This document shows, in pieces, positions 41,820 through 51,058 of a stretch of DNA of 64,000 nt; position 1 is the first letter of the stretch, and each line of letters begins with the position of its first letter. The notes beneath the pieces were generated by a model that saw only the letters and a list, made by a program, of their open reading frames with translations, was not told the origin of the DNA and searched no databases. A program made the position numbers and the translations under genes. The DNA comes from Thermoactinomyces daqus (GTDB taxonomy: Bacteria; Bacillota; Bacilli; Thermoactinomycetales; Thermoactinomycetaceae), in assembly GCF_000763315.1 (NCBI RefSeq), contig NZ_JPST01000036.1:26277-90276 (forward strand). Reading direction: 5' to 3'.

Positions 41820-44102
41820 TTATTTAATTGGGCAATGGCCACCTTGACATTCCCCAACCACATCATCACTATCATCAAAGGAATTCAATGAATCGATCAA
41901 TTCCCAAGGTTTATGTCTAATGCGTTTAATTTCCTGCTCGTAACGTTCCTTGGAAATGGTTTCTTCAGGCATTTGGCGATAAGCACCAGATTCAATATAA
42001 GGCAACAATGACGTTGATTTAATCGTGTCTTTATATTTGAACAGTAGTTCTGCAATTTGATTAACAACTTTTTCATCTTCAATTTCATTTGTTCCTTTGT
42101 GGAAATTCAACGTTGCAGAAACTGCATTGTCAGACCAATATTTTGCAAGAAGTGCTTGAATTGCAAATTGTTCTTTCAAGCTGATTGTTCCCCTGGTCTG
42201 AAAATCTGGATGCTCTGCAGTTGGTGCTTGAATTGGGAATTCAAACACCATGGTTCCATGATCCCAAATATCATTTTTGTTTTCATCATATCCTTTGTGC
42301 AAGAATTCCCACTTATAATTGCATCGAATAAGAATTTCCACCAAAGGATTGTTTGCAGCAAACCGAATTCTTCTGATTAGATAAGGTGCTTGATGTGCGT
42401 GCATGCCAGCAGAAACGCCCATCATAATGGAAACTGTTCCGCTTGGTTTGACCGTAGTCAATTTGATTGAAGGATTAGCAAGCAATTCTTCAGCATGTAG
42501 TTTGTTGGTTTCCTTCACCCATTTGTACATTTGATCCAAGCATTCAACAACTTCTGCTTTATAAATTGGATTATCATTTTCGTCAAAACCAAGAACTGCT
42601 TTTCCGTCAAATTTCATCAAAACCCAGTCCATGAATCCAGTTAAACCAACGCCCAACCTTCTTTGCTGGTTAATAATTTTCCTTGTAACTTCCCAATCAT
42701 ATTTACGGAAAGTAACACGGTAAGCATATCTTGTACCAAGATAACATGCTTCCTTATATAAATCTTCAGTTTCAATTCCTTTTTCAATCAATTCATGAAT
42801 TTTTGGCAAGTTGATTTCAAACAAGTTACAAGGTGAACCGTTTGGCAGCGTGATTTCCCCGCAAGGATTAAATATTTCAACAAACCCATCAATCATTTCT
42901 TGCCAACCGTCAATAATTCGTCCTGTGTTTTGTGCCAGTTCAATGTTGGTGTACCCAGGTTCACCGTTGCAATAAATATTGTTAGCCATTTCCTTAAATT
43001 CTTCTTTTGTCGTTTCCCTTGTTACAGAAACAGAGTTATTGCTTGCCCATCTCCACTGACTAGCAACCAGGTTTTCAGGTTTGGAATAGTTTTTGGATTC
43101 AACAAATTCTAAATCCTCAACATCCCCAACAAGGATCAATGCTGATCTTCTTACATTGCCGGCGACAACACAGCAACCGATATTCTGAATAATATCGCCC
43201 CAATGCACTGGGGAAACTTTTTGTCCCACATTTTCATTCAAAATATCGTTCACCACTTTCAACAGGTGAACGAGCGGTGCAGGACCTGATGCAATTCCTC
43301 CAAAACCTTTGATTGGATCACCTTTTGGACGAACATCAGAAATATCAATTGCTAAACTTGAATATTCACCAATAAAATGGCTATCAATCACCAATTGCAA
43401 AGATTCTGCCCAACCTTCACGAGAGTCAGGAACTTTAAAAACCTTGTCAACCACTGCATGATGATCATTAAATTTAATATGATCCTTCTCTGCTTGTTCT
43501 GCCAAATCACCATTAAAATCTTTATGATTTGGATCACAAATGAAATGAAGATTTATTTCTCTCTTCACGGTTGGCATCTGATTAACGTTTTTCCGTTGAA
43601 CATTGACGCCAACTCCTCCGCCTTTCATTAACTGGTCAAATGTGAAAATGGCTGCAAACGAAGGAAGCAGTTCGTCAGAAGAACCAATGACGGGTTTTAA
43701 ATGGGATTCGCCAAATTTTTGTGGCCGTGCGACAACGCCCCAACAATTGTTTTCTGCATCACCAGTTCTCAATGAAAATTTAGTTCCCGACATCCACAAT
43801 CCACGGCCAGGAGGAGTGATGACAAGATTAAACATCAGGTGATAAAACCGTTGTGCTTCTTTCATCAATTCAGCTTCTTTTGCTAAATTCCATTTGCCGA
43901 TTTGCTGCAATCGATCCATTTCTATTCCAAAATTACCTTCTGTCACACGTTTGCATGTTTCCCACCATTGTTCCATTGTCCCATCTTCTTTTGTTCGGGA
44001 ATATGTTCGCAAATAAACGATATATCCTAATCCACCATATCCCCATTTCGGATTTTTCCCTTTATATTGAGACAAGAATTTTTCAGGTAAGTTGAATTTC
44101 AT
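41820..44102 (-). CDS. nrdJ: Class II (adenosylcobalamin-dependent) ribonucleoside-triphosphate reductase
   Basis: 760 aa monomeric enzyme of the Lactobacillus leichmannii type, making dNTPs from NTPs with a cobalamin radical. Seen: NNCWGVVARP (first redox Cys), FNPCGEITLPNGSPCNLFEIN (thiyl-radical Cys of NPCGE and the second redox Cys), GLTGFMDWVL, and the C-terminal CQGGHC pair that reloads the active site. Length fits (739 in L. leichmannii). AAAGGAGATG precedes the start. It makes the phage dependent on host B12 supply. Confidence 0.93.
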   Translation of the reverse strand: MKFNLPEKFLSQYKGKNPKWGYGGLGYIVYLRTYSRTKEDGTMEQWWETCKRVTEGNFGIEMDRLQQIGKWNLAKEAELMKEAQRFYHLMFNLVITPPGRGLWMSGTKFSLRTGDAENNCWGVVARPQKFGESHLKPVIGSSDELLPSFAAIFTFDQLMKGGGVGVNVQRKNVNQMPTVKREINLHFICDPNHKDFNGDLAEQAEKDHIKFNDHHAVVDKVFKVPDSREGWAESLQLVIDSHFIGEYSSLAIDISDVRPKGDPIKGFGGIASGPAPLVHLLKVVNDILNENVGQKVSPVHWGDIIQNIGCCVVAGNVRRSALILVGDVEDLEFVESKNYSKPENLVASQWRWASNNSVSVTRETTKEEFKEMANNIYCNGEPGYTNIELAQNTGRIIDGWQEMIDGFVEIFNPCGEITLPNGSPCNLFEINLPKIHELIEKGIETEDLYKEACYLGTRYAYRVTFRKYDWEVTRKIINQQRRLGVGLTGFMDWVLMKFDGKAVLGFDENDNPIYKAEVVECLDQMYKWVKETNKLHAEELLANPSIKLTTVKPSGTVSIMMGVSAGMHAHQAPYLIRRIRFAANNPLVEILIRCNYKWEFLHKGYDENKNDIWDHGTMVFEFPIQAPTAEHPDFQTRGTISLKEQFAIQALLAKYWSDNAVSATLNFHKGTNEIEDEKVVNQIAELLFKYKDTIKSTSLLPYIESGAYRQMPEETISKERYEQEIKRIRHKPWELIDSLNSFDDSDDVVGECQGGHCPIK

Positions 44103-44130
44103 ACGGCAACATCTCCTTTAATCAATTTTT

Positions 44131-44170
44131 ATGAAAAAAGAAAAAGACCGTGAAGTTGTGGTTCACGGTC
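44131..44170 (-). terminator. Intrinsic terminator
   Basis: Perfect 9-bp stem GACCGTGAA/TTCACGGTC (44146-44154 with 44162-44170), then TTTTTCTTTTTT on the minus strand; it begins at the stop of the small gene. Confidence 0.85.
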
Positions 44171-44345
44171 AATCAAATTCAACTTCTGCTTGAAAACGAA
44201 TATTTTCCCAAAGTTCGACATATCCCTCATAATCTTCATAACGTTGAAAATTAGGATTGTTTAATTCAATGTTCTTCCCAACCTTTCTTTCAAGATGTTC
44301 TTTGATGATTTTAATCAATTCTTCTTCAGAAAATGTGATCATCAT
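44169..44345 (-). CDS. Small hypothetical protein (58 aa)
   Basis: Acidic helical protein (FSEEELIKIIKEHLERKVG, RYEDYEGYVELWENI). ATG 44345 overlaps the stop of the RuvC-like gene (ATGA), with an alternative ATG one codon later. Not recognised. Confidence 0.55.
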   Translation of the reverse strand: MMITFSEEELIKIIKEHLERKVGKNIELNNPNFQRYEDYEGYVELWENIRFQAEVEFD

Positions 44346-44818
44346 TTTTCCATTCCTCCAATTAACTCATTTTCAATTGCAAAAGCCAAAGCAACAGCAC
44401 CAGCATCAGATGCATCATTGGATTCAAAAGTAAAATCTTCTGCCAGGTTCAAGAATTTCCTAACAGAAGATTCAACCGTTTCTTTTGAATTTGCGTTCAT
44501 CAACTTTTTAATCTTTTGTGGTGCAATTTCTTCAATTTCAACACCAAAGGAAACATAAACTGCACCAACCACACGTTCCAGTGCTTTTGTTGCTTTGTTG
44601 AATTTCACAAAGGAATTTTCACGAACAACCACATCAATTTCATGGTCCCAATAGACACGTAATAAATGGCTGGTGATCCTTTTCAACTTTTGGTTCAGGT
44701 TATGCTTTGGATTTGCTTTCACAATTCCTGATTCCAGCAATTTCACTTTTCCATTTTTCACTTCAACAACTGCATATCCAGGTGAATTTAATGATAAATC
44801 AAGTCCTAATATCTTCAC
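44342..44818 (-). CDS. ruvC: RuvC-like Holliday junction resolvase
   Basis: 158 aa RNase H-fold nuclease. Acidic sites in RuvC order: ILGLDLSLNSPGYAVVE (Asp 6 region), VVVRENSF (Glu near 65), and ESNDASDAGAVALAFA (Asp pair near 140). It would resolve recombination junctions before packaging. The start is GTG 44818, overlapping the upstream stop. Confidence 0.82.
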   Translation of the reverse strand: MKILGLDLSLNSPGYAVVEVKNGKVKLLESGIVKANPKHNLNQKLKRITSHLLRVYWDHEIDVVVRENSFVKFNKATKALERVVGAVYVSFGVEIEEIAPQKIKKLMNANSKETVESSVRKFLNLAEDFTFESNDASDAGAVALAFAIENELIGGMEK

Positions 44819-45870
44819 ATTCCTTTCACTCCTTTGATGTAGGTCAAAACTGCTTCTAAATTCTGCAGATGTTGTTTGTCAAAAGCGGTTGGTTTCATGA
44901 TGTTTAGGCATTCTTCATATTCTTGTTCAAGTTCTTTAATTTCTTCATCTGTTGCAGATTCAGCAATTGCCCGTTTGAAATTGTTGAATGCCCACTTGTC
45001 AACGTCAATTTTAGGTGGTTTATTTTCTTTCACTGCTTCAACCACTTCTGCGAATTCATCAAGCAGTTCAATCTTATGTTCTTCATCAACGTTGACATAA
45101 AAAGCACGAATATCTTGATATTTCAATTGATCTTCTTCATTTAGTTCCCAAGATTTTTTGGCAAGATTCACATAAACAATAAGGTATTCATTCAAACCAT
45201 AAAGTTTGGAATATGCATAAACTTGCTTTACGTGGTCTTGTTGTGCTTCACGTAAGGAGTAGTTAGAGGTTTTATTGTAACTGGTTTGTTTTGTCTTGAA
45301 TTCAACACCAACCCTTTTTCCGTCTTTATAGATCAGAATTCCATCTGGTTGACCTTGAATTGGGATTTCTAAACCGTTGTGGTTGTACACTTTTTGAACC
45401 TGGGCAAAACCTTCCCAAGCTGGAACTTTAAGGCCATTCATATTTAAGAACAATGGTTTGAAAGGTGGTTCTTCACCTGTCAATTGTTTATAATGTTTTG
45501 CGATGAATAGCAATTTCCGTTGCATCATTTTTCCGGTTAAAGTTCCAAGCTCTTTCCAACGGTTTTGATGCGGCTGTTGAGGTTCACGATCACGTTTATC
45601 ACCTTTCAATTTGTGATAAAGTTCTCGTTTGCAACTATTAGCAGAAGAAGGCGTGAAACCAATAAACCGTTCATAAGGTTCATTCATTTCTTTTTTCAGA
45701 AGTGCAACTTCAGTTTCCAAAAGATAAAGGTCAATTTGTTTATCGTGAATTTCAGGGAAAGAATCGTAGGTGTTGATCATGCTTAAGAAATCGTGCTCTA
45801 GCATATCTTTCCGTTCTGCAATTTTTGCTTCTTGACGTTCCTTTTTAACTTCAGCAGCAGTTATGAACAT
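44815..45870 (-). CDS. PD-(D/E)XK nuclease (RecB/AddB-like phage exonuclease)
   Basis: 351 aa. Nuclease core GQPDGILIYKDGKRVGVEFKTKQ (Asp, then Glu-x-Lys) and EAQQDHVKQVYAYSKLYG (the Q-x3-Y motif), with N-terminal CKRELYHKLKG as seen in RecB-like/Cas4-like nucleases; the cysteine set for an iron-sulphur cluster is not complete. Probably a recombination or end-processing nuclease. First gene behind early promoter P3. Confidence 0.78.
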   Translation of the reverse strand: MFITAAEVKKERQEAKIAERKDMLEHDFLSMINTYDSFPEIHDKQIDLYLLETEVALLKKEMNEPYERFIGFTPSSANSCKRELYHKLKGDKRDREPQQPHQNRWKELGTLTGKMMQRKLLFIAKHYKQLTGEEPPFKPLFLNMNGLKVPAWEGFAQVQKVYNHNGLEIPIQGQPDGILIYKDGKRVGVEFKTKQTSYNKTSNYSLREAQQDHVKQVYAYSKLYGLNEYLIVYVNLAKKSWELNEEDQLKYQDIRAFYVNVDEEHKIELLDEFAEVVEAVKENKPPKIDVDKWAFNNFKRAIAESATDEEIKELEQEYEECLNIMKPTAFDKQHLQNLEAVLTYIKGVKGM

Positions 45871-45911
45871 TTTTGTTCCTCCTAGTTTTTTTTTTTGATT
45901 TTTAATCTCTC

Positions 45912-45940
45912 ATTATATATATGGGGAACGTTTTGCTCAA
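45912..45940 (-). promoter_or_regulatory. Early promoter P3
   Basis: Minus strand: -35 TTGAGC (45935-45940), 17-base spacer with AACGTTCCCCATATA, -10 TATAAT (45912-45917); upstream TGTGTCACC variant of the TTATGTCACC box. Confidence 0.85.
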
Positions 45941-45967
45941 AGGTGACACAAAAACAAAAAAAAAAAA

Positions 45968-47098
45968 TTACACAGTTCTTTTTCCTGCAAACCATTCTTC
46001 AGGTGAAATTTCTTCCATCCAACGGTTCATGATTACAATATCCGTCTTCAATGGAACGTTCAATTTAACCGTGTTACACATAACGTCTTCAATTAATGCA
46101 ATCGTTTCAGGTGTTACATCTTTTTCAGGAACCATCATCAACAATTCATCGTGAATAGAAGCAGGCAAGAACCAATCACCTTTTTCAATGCAAATTTTCC
46201 CCATTCTGTTACCGTTTTGCTTCAGAATATCTGCACCAGTTCCTTGAATTCTATGGTTGAATGCTTGACGTTCAAACCTTTTGAGTTTGCCAATTAGTTG
46301 CCTAATTTCATTAATTTCTTTTTGGATTTGTTTAAACCGTTGTTGTTCTTTGTAAGTTGGTTTTCCTTCTTTGTTCAACAACTTTTTCCGTTCCCTGTAA
46401 AGTTTGGTTAACTTATCTTCATTCATTGCAATTTCACGTTTAAGAATCTTGTATTCTGGAAACCTTCTTTTGCGGCCAAATAATGTTGGAACGTAACCGT
46501 TTATTTGCATGAAAAGAATTGTTTCTGCAACCATTTGTTCAAATTTGGGATAAAGTTCATTGAATTTCTTGATAAAGTGTTCACCAACTTCAATTGGAAC
46601 GCCCATTGATTCAGCAAAACCTTTTGCAGATTGGCGATAAGCAACCGCCAACATTCCTTGTTTTGCTAATTTGCGGGGTTCAAATGCGGTTGCTGGTTTT
46701 TCATCCTTCTTTGTTCCACCGTCGCGGGAAACAGGATCAAACCAACATTTATCTTGACACCATTCACGTTTCAATTCAGGATAAAGAAATTTGAAAACAA
46801 TCAAGGCAACATCAACATAAGGATCTTCGTCATTCCAATAAGCCTTAATCATGCTATCATCTTGATATTCCGTCCAAAGAATTTCAGCTTGAATTCTAGG
46901 TTCAATAGATGATAGATCGGCTCCAATAATCACATAACCTTCAGGTGGAATGAAGCACTTTCTTACTAATTCACCATCACCTTTAGATGGTAAGTTTTGC
47001 AAGTTCGTTCCTTTTTGCACTTTCCGTTCATCAGTGACAAGATAACGAACAATATCTAGGAAATTGGAATCATTCACGAAATTGTAATGGGTGTTCAT
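45968..47098 (-). CDS. polA: DNA polymerase I, C-terminal (palm/finger) half of a split gene
   Basis: 376 aa. Carries the polymerase catalytic motifs: A VIIGADLSSIEPRIQAEI, B KLAKQGMLAVAYRQSAKGFAES (finger O-helix), C SIHDELLMMVPE. It begins with residues unlike any polymerase (MNTHYNFVNDSNFLDI) and joins the family at KGTNLQNLPSKG. A strong AAGGAGG lies seven bases ahead of ATG 47098, so it is separately translated. The exonuclease and thumb half is at 47621-49405 with an HNH gene between. Confidence 0.88.
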   Translation of the reverse strand: MNTHYNFVNDSNFLDIVRYLVTDERKVQKGTNLQNLPSKGDGELVRKCFIPPEGYVIIGADLSSIEPRIQAEILWTEYQDDSMIKAYWNDEDPYVDVALIVFKFLYPELKREWCQDKCWFDPVSRDGGTKKDEKPATAFEPRKLAKQGMLAVAYRQSAKGFAESMGVPIEVGEHFIKKFNELYPKFEQMVAETILFMQINGYVPTLFGRKRRFPEYKILKREIAMNEDKLTKLYRERKKLLNKEGKPTYKEQQRFKQIQKEINEIRQLIGKLKRFERQAFNHRIQGTGADILKQNGNRMGKICIEKGDWFLPASIHDELLMMVPEKDVTPETIALIEDVMCNTVKLNVPLKTDIVIMNRWMEEISPEEWFAGKRTV

Positions 47099-47624
47099 AC
47101 AACATCCTCCTTATGGTTTAATGGGGATTTTGGCATATGTTCTATTTCCCATAACCTTCTGGCTTCAACTGCTTCTTCTAGAGTCTTGAATTGACCTAAG
47201 TAATAATGTTTTCCATTAACACAACCTTGTGCTTGCCATTTGCCATTGTTTTATTGTCAATCCTAACGAAAGTGTTTTGACTATTACCTGAATGGTCAAC
47301 CCATCTCAAATTTCGTTTTCTATTATCTAACGTATTGTGGTTTATGTGATCTACATGTAGCTGTTCATTTGGTGGTTCTCCAAGTACAATTCTGTGAAGG
47401 TAAATTACTTTTTCCCAAGGTTTTTCCCTGTCTGGTAACCATACTCTTTCTTTATTACAAACATAAAACCCAGATCTCTTTTTTGATAAATACCACTTCC
47501 TGTTGTTTGGTAATTGAACCTTTTCAAGGTCTTCAGTATCAATCAAAACTTCGTAAACTTCACCATTTCTTCTTTCAATAAAAATAACCGTGGTTTCACC
47601 ACGGATTTCATAGCGATTTTTCAA
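47095..47624 (-). pseudogene. HNH-AP2 homing endonuclease, frameshifted, inserted in polA
   Basis: TTG 47624 follows AAAGGTGGGG. The first frame gives an HNH core (EKVIYLHRIVLGE, LHVDHINHNTLDNRKRNLRWV, then SGNSQNTF) and stops at 47196. After base 47250 or so a different frame continues with NGKWQAQGCVNGKHYYLGQF and KTLEEAVEARRLW, the AP2 DNA-binding domain that normally follows the HNH, ending at 47095 inside the next start (ATGA). A single-base loss near AATAAAAC explains the break; a base-call error in the A-run is the main alternative. Seated between the two halves of a DNA polymerase, it is the probable cause of the split. Confidence 0.75.
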
Positions 47625-49405
47625 TTTTTACCCCACCTTTCTTTAATTTCTTCATAAACTTCAATCGGCCTACCATCATAACCGCTTGATGCATAACGAC
47701 CTGTTTGTGCTCCTGTGCTATCAAACCGCGAATGAATTTTCCCGTCAATTTCAACTGCTTCGGGCAATTTACGAACATAAGTTGTCAACAATTTCTGAAG
47801 TGCTGACACTTCTTTTAATGGTTTCAATGCAGGTTCGGTTTCAAAATATTCTTTCAAAATCTTGGTTGAAGTGCTTCTTGTTTTTCCTCTCTCAAACTGC
47901 GGCGTAATGTCTTCAATCTTCAGGTAATCATAAATCAGATATGAGATGTGGTTATGGTTGGTCAAACTGAATTCAGTGATCCTGAATTTATCAGGAAGAT
48001 TTTCAATTGTTGCTGCAACTGGTTTTTGTTTCAACAATCTATCCAATTCTTGTTTTGTCGTTTTGTAAGATTTCAAATGTGTCTTTCCTTGCTGTTCCCA
48101 TTCCTTCAGTTTTTGTTTTTTCTTCTGAACACGTTCTTCCCAAGTTTTGATCCTTTTCTTTTGCGATTCAATCCAGGCATCGATATCTTTCTTTTTCAAC
48201 TTCAACGTCATATTCCACAGGAATTCATCGTTAATGTTATAGGTTTCAAAAAGTTCCCTTTCCAATTCAGCAAGTTTTGACGTGAATTTTTCATTCAATT
48301 CATTCAACCGTTCAGAATCCAAATTGAAACCAGTTCTTTGAAGCATGAAATCAGTGGTTGGAAGGTTTTTATCAATTAAGGTGTAAACGTTGTATAGCTT
48401 ATCGGTTTTTTTCATCACTTCCATTTGCCACTCAAACAGTTTCCAACCGTAAAGCGTATCTTTGATGGCATAAATTCCAACCAATTCAATATCGAAAGGT
48501 GCAGGTGAACAATTGCCGAACAAATCATCGAAGGTGAAAATTTCTCCGTCAATCCCAAAGTGTTTCCCATATTTCCGAACCAACGGTTTCAAACCGTAAG
48601 ATGGTTCATGTTCGTTCATCACTTTCATTGCGTTCAAAGTGTCCCAAATTAAACCGTTGATCTGATAACCGTCATTCACGGCCATGTGCATATCAAGCAA
48701 CGTTGCACCCATATGAAACGTTTTGCCTTCAGTTTCTGCTTCCATGAATGGTTTAATTGCTTCCAGAACTTTGGAACGTGTCAATTGTGGATCATCTTTT
48801 TTATGCTGAAACTCATAAGGAATTTCCATCTTTCCAATTCGGTCAATTCCATGAACATGCCCATATGGAAGATAATAACCTTCATTCAAATAAGGTAACC
48901 AAATTGAAATACCAATGGTCAAGTCAATATAAGAATCAATTCCCGTGGTTTCAACGTCACCAGCAACCATTGATTTTACTCCCAAATCAATCCAACGGTT
49001 TTTCCAATGTTCTCTTTGCAACTTGCATTCTTGTCTTAACCGTTTCATGAATTGTGGAATCTCATGGTCATGACGAAGAATAAAGAAATTGTCAGGTTTG
49101 GTTTCAATCACTTTCCTTGCACGTTCACGTTTCAAATCCAATTCTTGTTGTTCTGCAATTTCTTTTCCGTAACGAACCAATTCAGCTTTGGAAATTGCAC
49201 CATCTTTTTGACGTTGAATTTTCCCTGATAAGATTGCTTCTTTTCCAAGTTTGAACCAATGCAATTCACGTTCATTTGTGGGAATGTCTAATTGTTCGAT
49301 TTGTTCAGCAAGCGGTTTATGCAGGTCGTTAACCTGCTTGATTCGTTCTTTTGCTGATTTTGCGTTGAATTGGGAATTTTGGTTTAAGGTCAATTTGATT
49401 TCCAT
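47621..49405 (-). CDS. polA: DNA polymerase I, N-terminal (3'-5' exonuclease/thumb) half of a split gene
   Basis: 594 aa. VAGDVETTGIDSYIDLTIG starts the exonuclease-like domain, followed by DTLNAMKVMNEHEP and VGIYAIKDTLYGWKLFEWQ. Thumb helices (ERLNELNEKFTSKLAELEREL) lead to HSRFDSTGAQTGRYASSG, the start of the palm, after which a foreign tail of about 18 residues ends at TGA 47621. The missing half follows the HNH gene. ATG 49405 follows CGGAGGTG. Confidence 0.88.
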   Translation of the reverse strand: MEIKLTLNQNSQFNAKSAKERIKQVNDLHKPLAEQIEQLDIPTNERELHWFKLGKEAILSGKIQRQKDGAISKAELVRYGKEIAEQQELDLKRERARKVIETKPDNFFILRHDHEIPQFMKRLRQECKLQREHWKNRWIDLGVKSMVAGDVETTGIDSYIDLTIGISIWLPYLNEGYYLPYGHVHGIDRIGKMEIPYEFQHKKDDPQLTRSKVLEAIKPFMEAETEGKTFHMGATLLDMHMAVNDGYQINGLIWDTLNAMKVMNEHEPSYGLKPLVRKYGKHFGIDGEIFTFDDLFGNCSPAPFDIELVGIYAIKDTLYGWKLFEWQMEVMKKTDKLYNVYTLIDKNLPTTDFMLQRTGFNLDSERLNELNEKFTSKLAELERELFETYNINDEFLWNMTLKLKKKDIDAWIESQKKRIKTWEERVQKKKQKLKEWEQQGKTHLKSYKTTKQELDRLLKQKPVAATIENLPDKFRITEFSLTNHNHISYLIYDYLKIEDITPQFERGKTRSTSTKILKEYFETEPALKPLKEVSALQKLLTTYVRKLPEAVEIDGKIHSRFDSTGAQTGRYASSGYDGRPIEVYEEIKERWGKN

Positions 49406-49438
49406 CAATTCACACCTCCGAATTTATTAATTCCTTGT

Positions 49439-49729
49439 TTACTTATCGGAATTTATCCCATCAATTTTTTCCTTCACTTTTTCTAAATGCAGAGACATAA
49501 ATTGATAAAATTGTTCAAAAGTTTCTTTTCTGGTTTTAAGCCAAGTGACAACAAATAATTTAGTGGTCTTTTCAACAATAGCCCAAGCTCTACGTGACCT
49601 TATAAGGTAAAACCCCATTCCTTCAAACTCAAAAAACTGCCCCAAATATTCAGATTCCTCGATACGACCCCAGAAATTCTGTTTAATTAATACTTTTTCC
49701 TTTTGTCTATTAAGTTTTATTTTATCCAA
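49439..49729 (-). CDS. Hypothetical phage protein (96 aa)
   Basis: Not recognised. Basic alpha/beta protein (KQNFWGRIEESEYLGQFFEFEG, YLIRSRRAWAIVEK). TTG 49729 is taken, five bases after GGAGGTGG. Directly upstream of polA in the P4 transcript region. Confidence 0.5.
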   Translation of the reverse strand: MDKIKLNRQKEKVLIKQNFWGRIEESEYLGQFFEFEGMGFYLIRSRRAWAIVEKTTKLFVVTWLKTRKETFEQFYQFMSLHLEKVKEKIDGINSDK

Positions 49730-49754
49730 TCTTCCCACCTCCAATTGAAATAAA

Positions 49755-49795
49755 AAGAAAAAAGAGGAATAGCACGAAACAACCTGCTATTCCTC
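49755..49795 (-). terminator. Intrinsic terminator
   Basis: Perfect 11-bp stem GAGGAATAGCA/TGCTATTCCTC (49764-49774 with 49785-49795), 10-base loop, then TTTTTTCTTTTTA on the minus strand. Confidence 0.85.
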
Positions 49796-49803
49796 CAAAC
49801 CGT

Positions 49804-50124
49804 TCATTTGTCTGGAATCAAAGAATCAAAAATTGCATTTGAAATATTCATCCCACCAGCCGAATATAACAACCAATAATCACCTTCATCAAATCCCATT
49901 CGATCATAAATCAAATAACGAAAAGTTCCACCTTCTTGAAGATGTTCGTTCAACTTTTGAAACACCCAAGCAACTTGTTCAACTGTTGGCCGTTGTTCTT
50001 CAATCTTCTTTTCAACCTGCTTCTTCAATTGCTGGAATTCTTCTTTCCCTTCTTCCCAAACCTTTTTGAATTCTGGATTCTTCAATTGTTCTTCCAGGAA
50101 TTTTTGAAGGAAATCTTTTTCCAT
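49804..50124 (-). CDS. Hypothetical phage protein (106 aa)
   Basis: Not recognised. Highly charged N-terminal helix (DFLQKFLEEQLKNPEFKKVWEEG) and a C-terminal half with GTFRYLIYDRMGFDEGDYWLLYSAGG. ATG 50124 follows AAAGGGG. Between SSB and the small gene ahead of polA. Confidence 0.5.
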   Translation of the reverse strand: MEKDFLQKFLEEQLKNPEFKKVWEEGKEEFQQLKKQVEKKIEEQRPTVEQVAWVFQKLNEHLQEGGTFRYLIYDRMGFDEGDYWLLYSAGGMNISNAIFDSLIPDK

Positions 50125-50149
50125 TTCCCATTCCCCTTTCAAAATTGAA

Positions 50150-50172
50150 GGGGATGGAATTGAACCATCCCC
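50150..50172 (-). terminator. Hairpin after SSB gene
   Basis: Perfect 8-bp stem GGGGATGG/CCATCCCC (50150-50157 with 50165-50172), 7-base loop; followed on the minus strand by TTCAATTTTG, a weak T-run, so perhaps partial. Confidence 0.55.
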
Positions 50173-50177
50173 AAATA

Positions 50178-51011
50178 TTAAAACGGAAATTCATCACCTT
50201 CATCAGCAGCAGAAATAGGTTCAGTTTGGCCTTTCTTTTCTTCAGCAGCTTCAACTTTTTGTTCTTTCTGTTCAACTTCTGCATTTTCTTCATCAACTGG
50301 TGCTTCATAACCAATTTTGGTTACGTCAAATCCAAGTTTCACAAGGTCAAGCACTTTCTTATCTTCAGGTTTTACATACACCATTTTTTCAAACAAACCC
50401 ATATCAAATTCACCGAATTTTGAAACATCCACTTTTACAGGTTTACGATCCTTGTCACGAACAACTGTTAATTTATATGTGGCTTTAACTCCGCTGCCTG
50501 TTTTTTCAAGAATCATTTCGCAATCAAGTTTTCCATCTGCTTCAAGTTCGATAATTCGATCAACCAAGTCATCACCTTGTTTTCCTCTGGTTCCAACAAT
50601 GACAGGTTGACCAGTTTCCAGATTCCAAAAACCAAACATGTACCTGCGTTCCGCCTTTAATTCACGAACCAAAAATTCAGCGTGTTCCAATTCTTTTCCC
50701 TTCAGGTTTTTCATGTTTTTACGCAAATAACTAACTGCTTTATCATAAGCATCAGGTTCAATGTGACGTGTACAAATGCTAGGATAAATTTGATATTGTT
50801 GTGATAAAACGTATGATTGGTGGCTCCAAAATTCAACGTATGTTTCAGAATTGGGAAGTGCAACTTTCACTTTGTCGCCAATCTTGAAGTTCTTGCGAAG
50901 TTTTTTCAGTTCGTTTTGTTCTTGCTTCCGTTTTTCTTCTTCCAACCGTTTTTGTTCTTCCAATGCTTTTTTCTCAGCAATTTCTTTACCTTTTCCGGTG
51001 AACATGTTCAT
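50178..51011 (-). CDS. ssb: Single-stranded DNA-binding protein
   Basis: 277 aa. A basic N-terminal helix (KGKEIAEKKALEEQKRLEEE), an OB-fold-like central region with aromatic residues (YVEFWSHQSYVLSQQYQIYP, RRYMFGFWNLETGQPV), and a long acidic C-terminus ending DEGDEFPF, the phage SSB tip that binds partner replication proteins. First gene behind promoter P4, so abundant early expression is expected. Confidence 0.8.
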   Translation of the reverse strand: MNMFTGKGKEIAEKKALEEQKRLEEEKRKQEQNELKKLRKNFKIGDKVKVALPNSETYVEFWSHQSYVLSQQYQIYPSICTRHIEPDAYDKAVSYLRKNMKNLKGKELEHAEFLVRELKAERRYMFGFWNLETGQPVIVGTRGKQGDDLVDRIIELEADGKLDCEMILEKTGSGVKATYKLTVVRDKDRKPVKVDVSKFGEFDMGLFEKMVYVKPEDKKVLDLVKLGFDVTKIGYEAPVDEENAEVEQKEQKVEAAEEKKGQTEPISAADEGDEFPF

Positions 51012-51058
51012 TTAATCATCCCCTTGGATTAAGTTTGTAACGGGGATTTTCATCCCTC

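Noticed and set aside
47000-47700. Group I intron in polA
   Set aside because: Possible, but independent strong ribosome sites for both the HNH gene and the C-terminal half favour a split gene; catalytic core helices could not be identified by eye.
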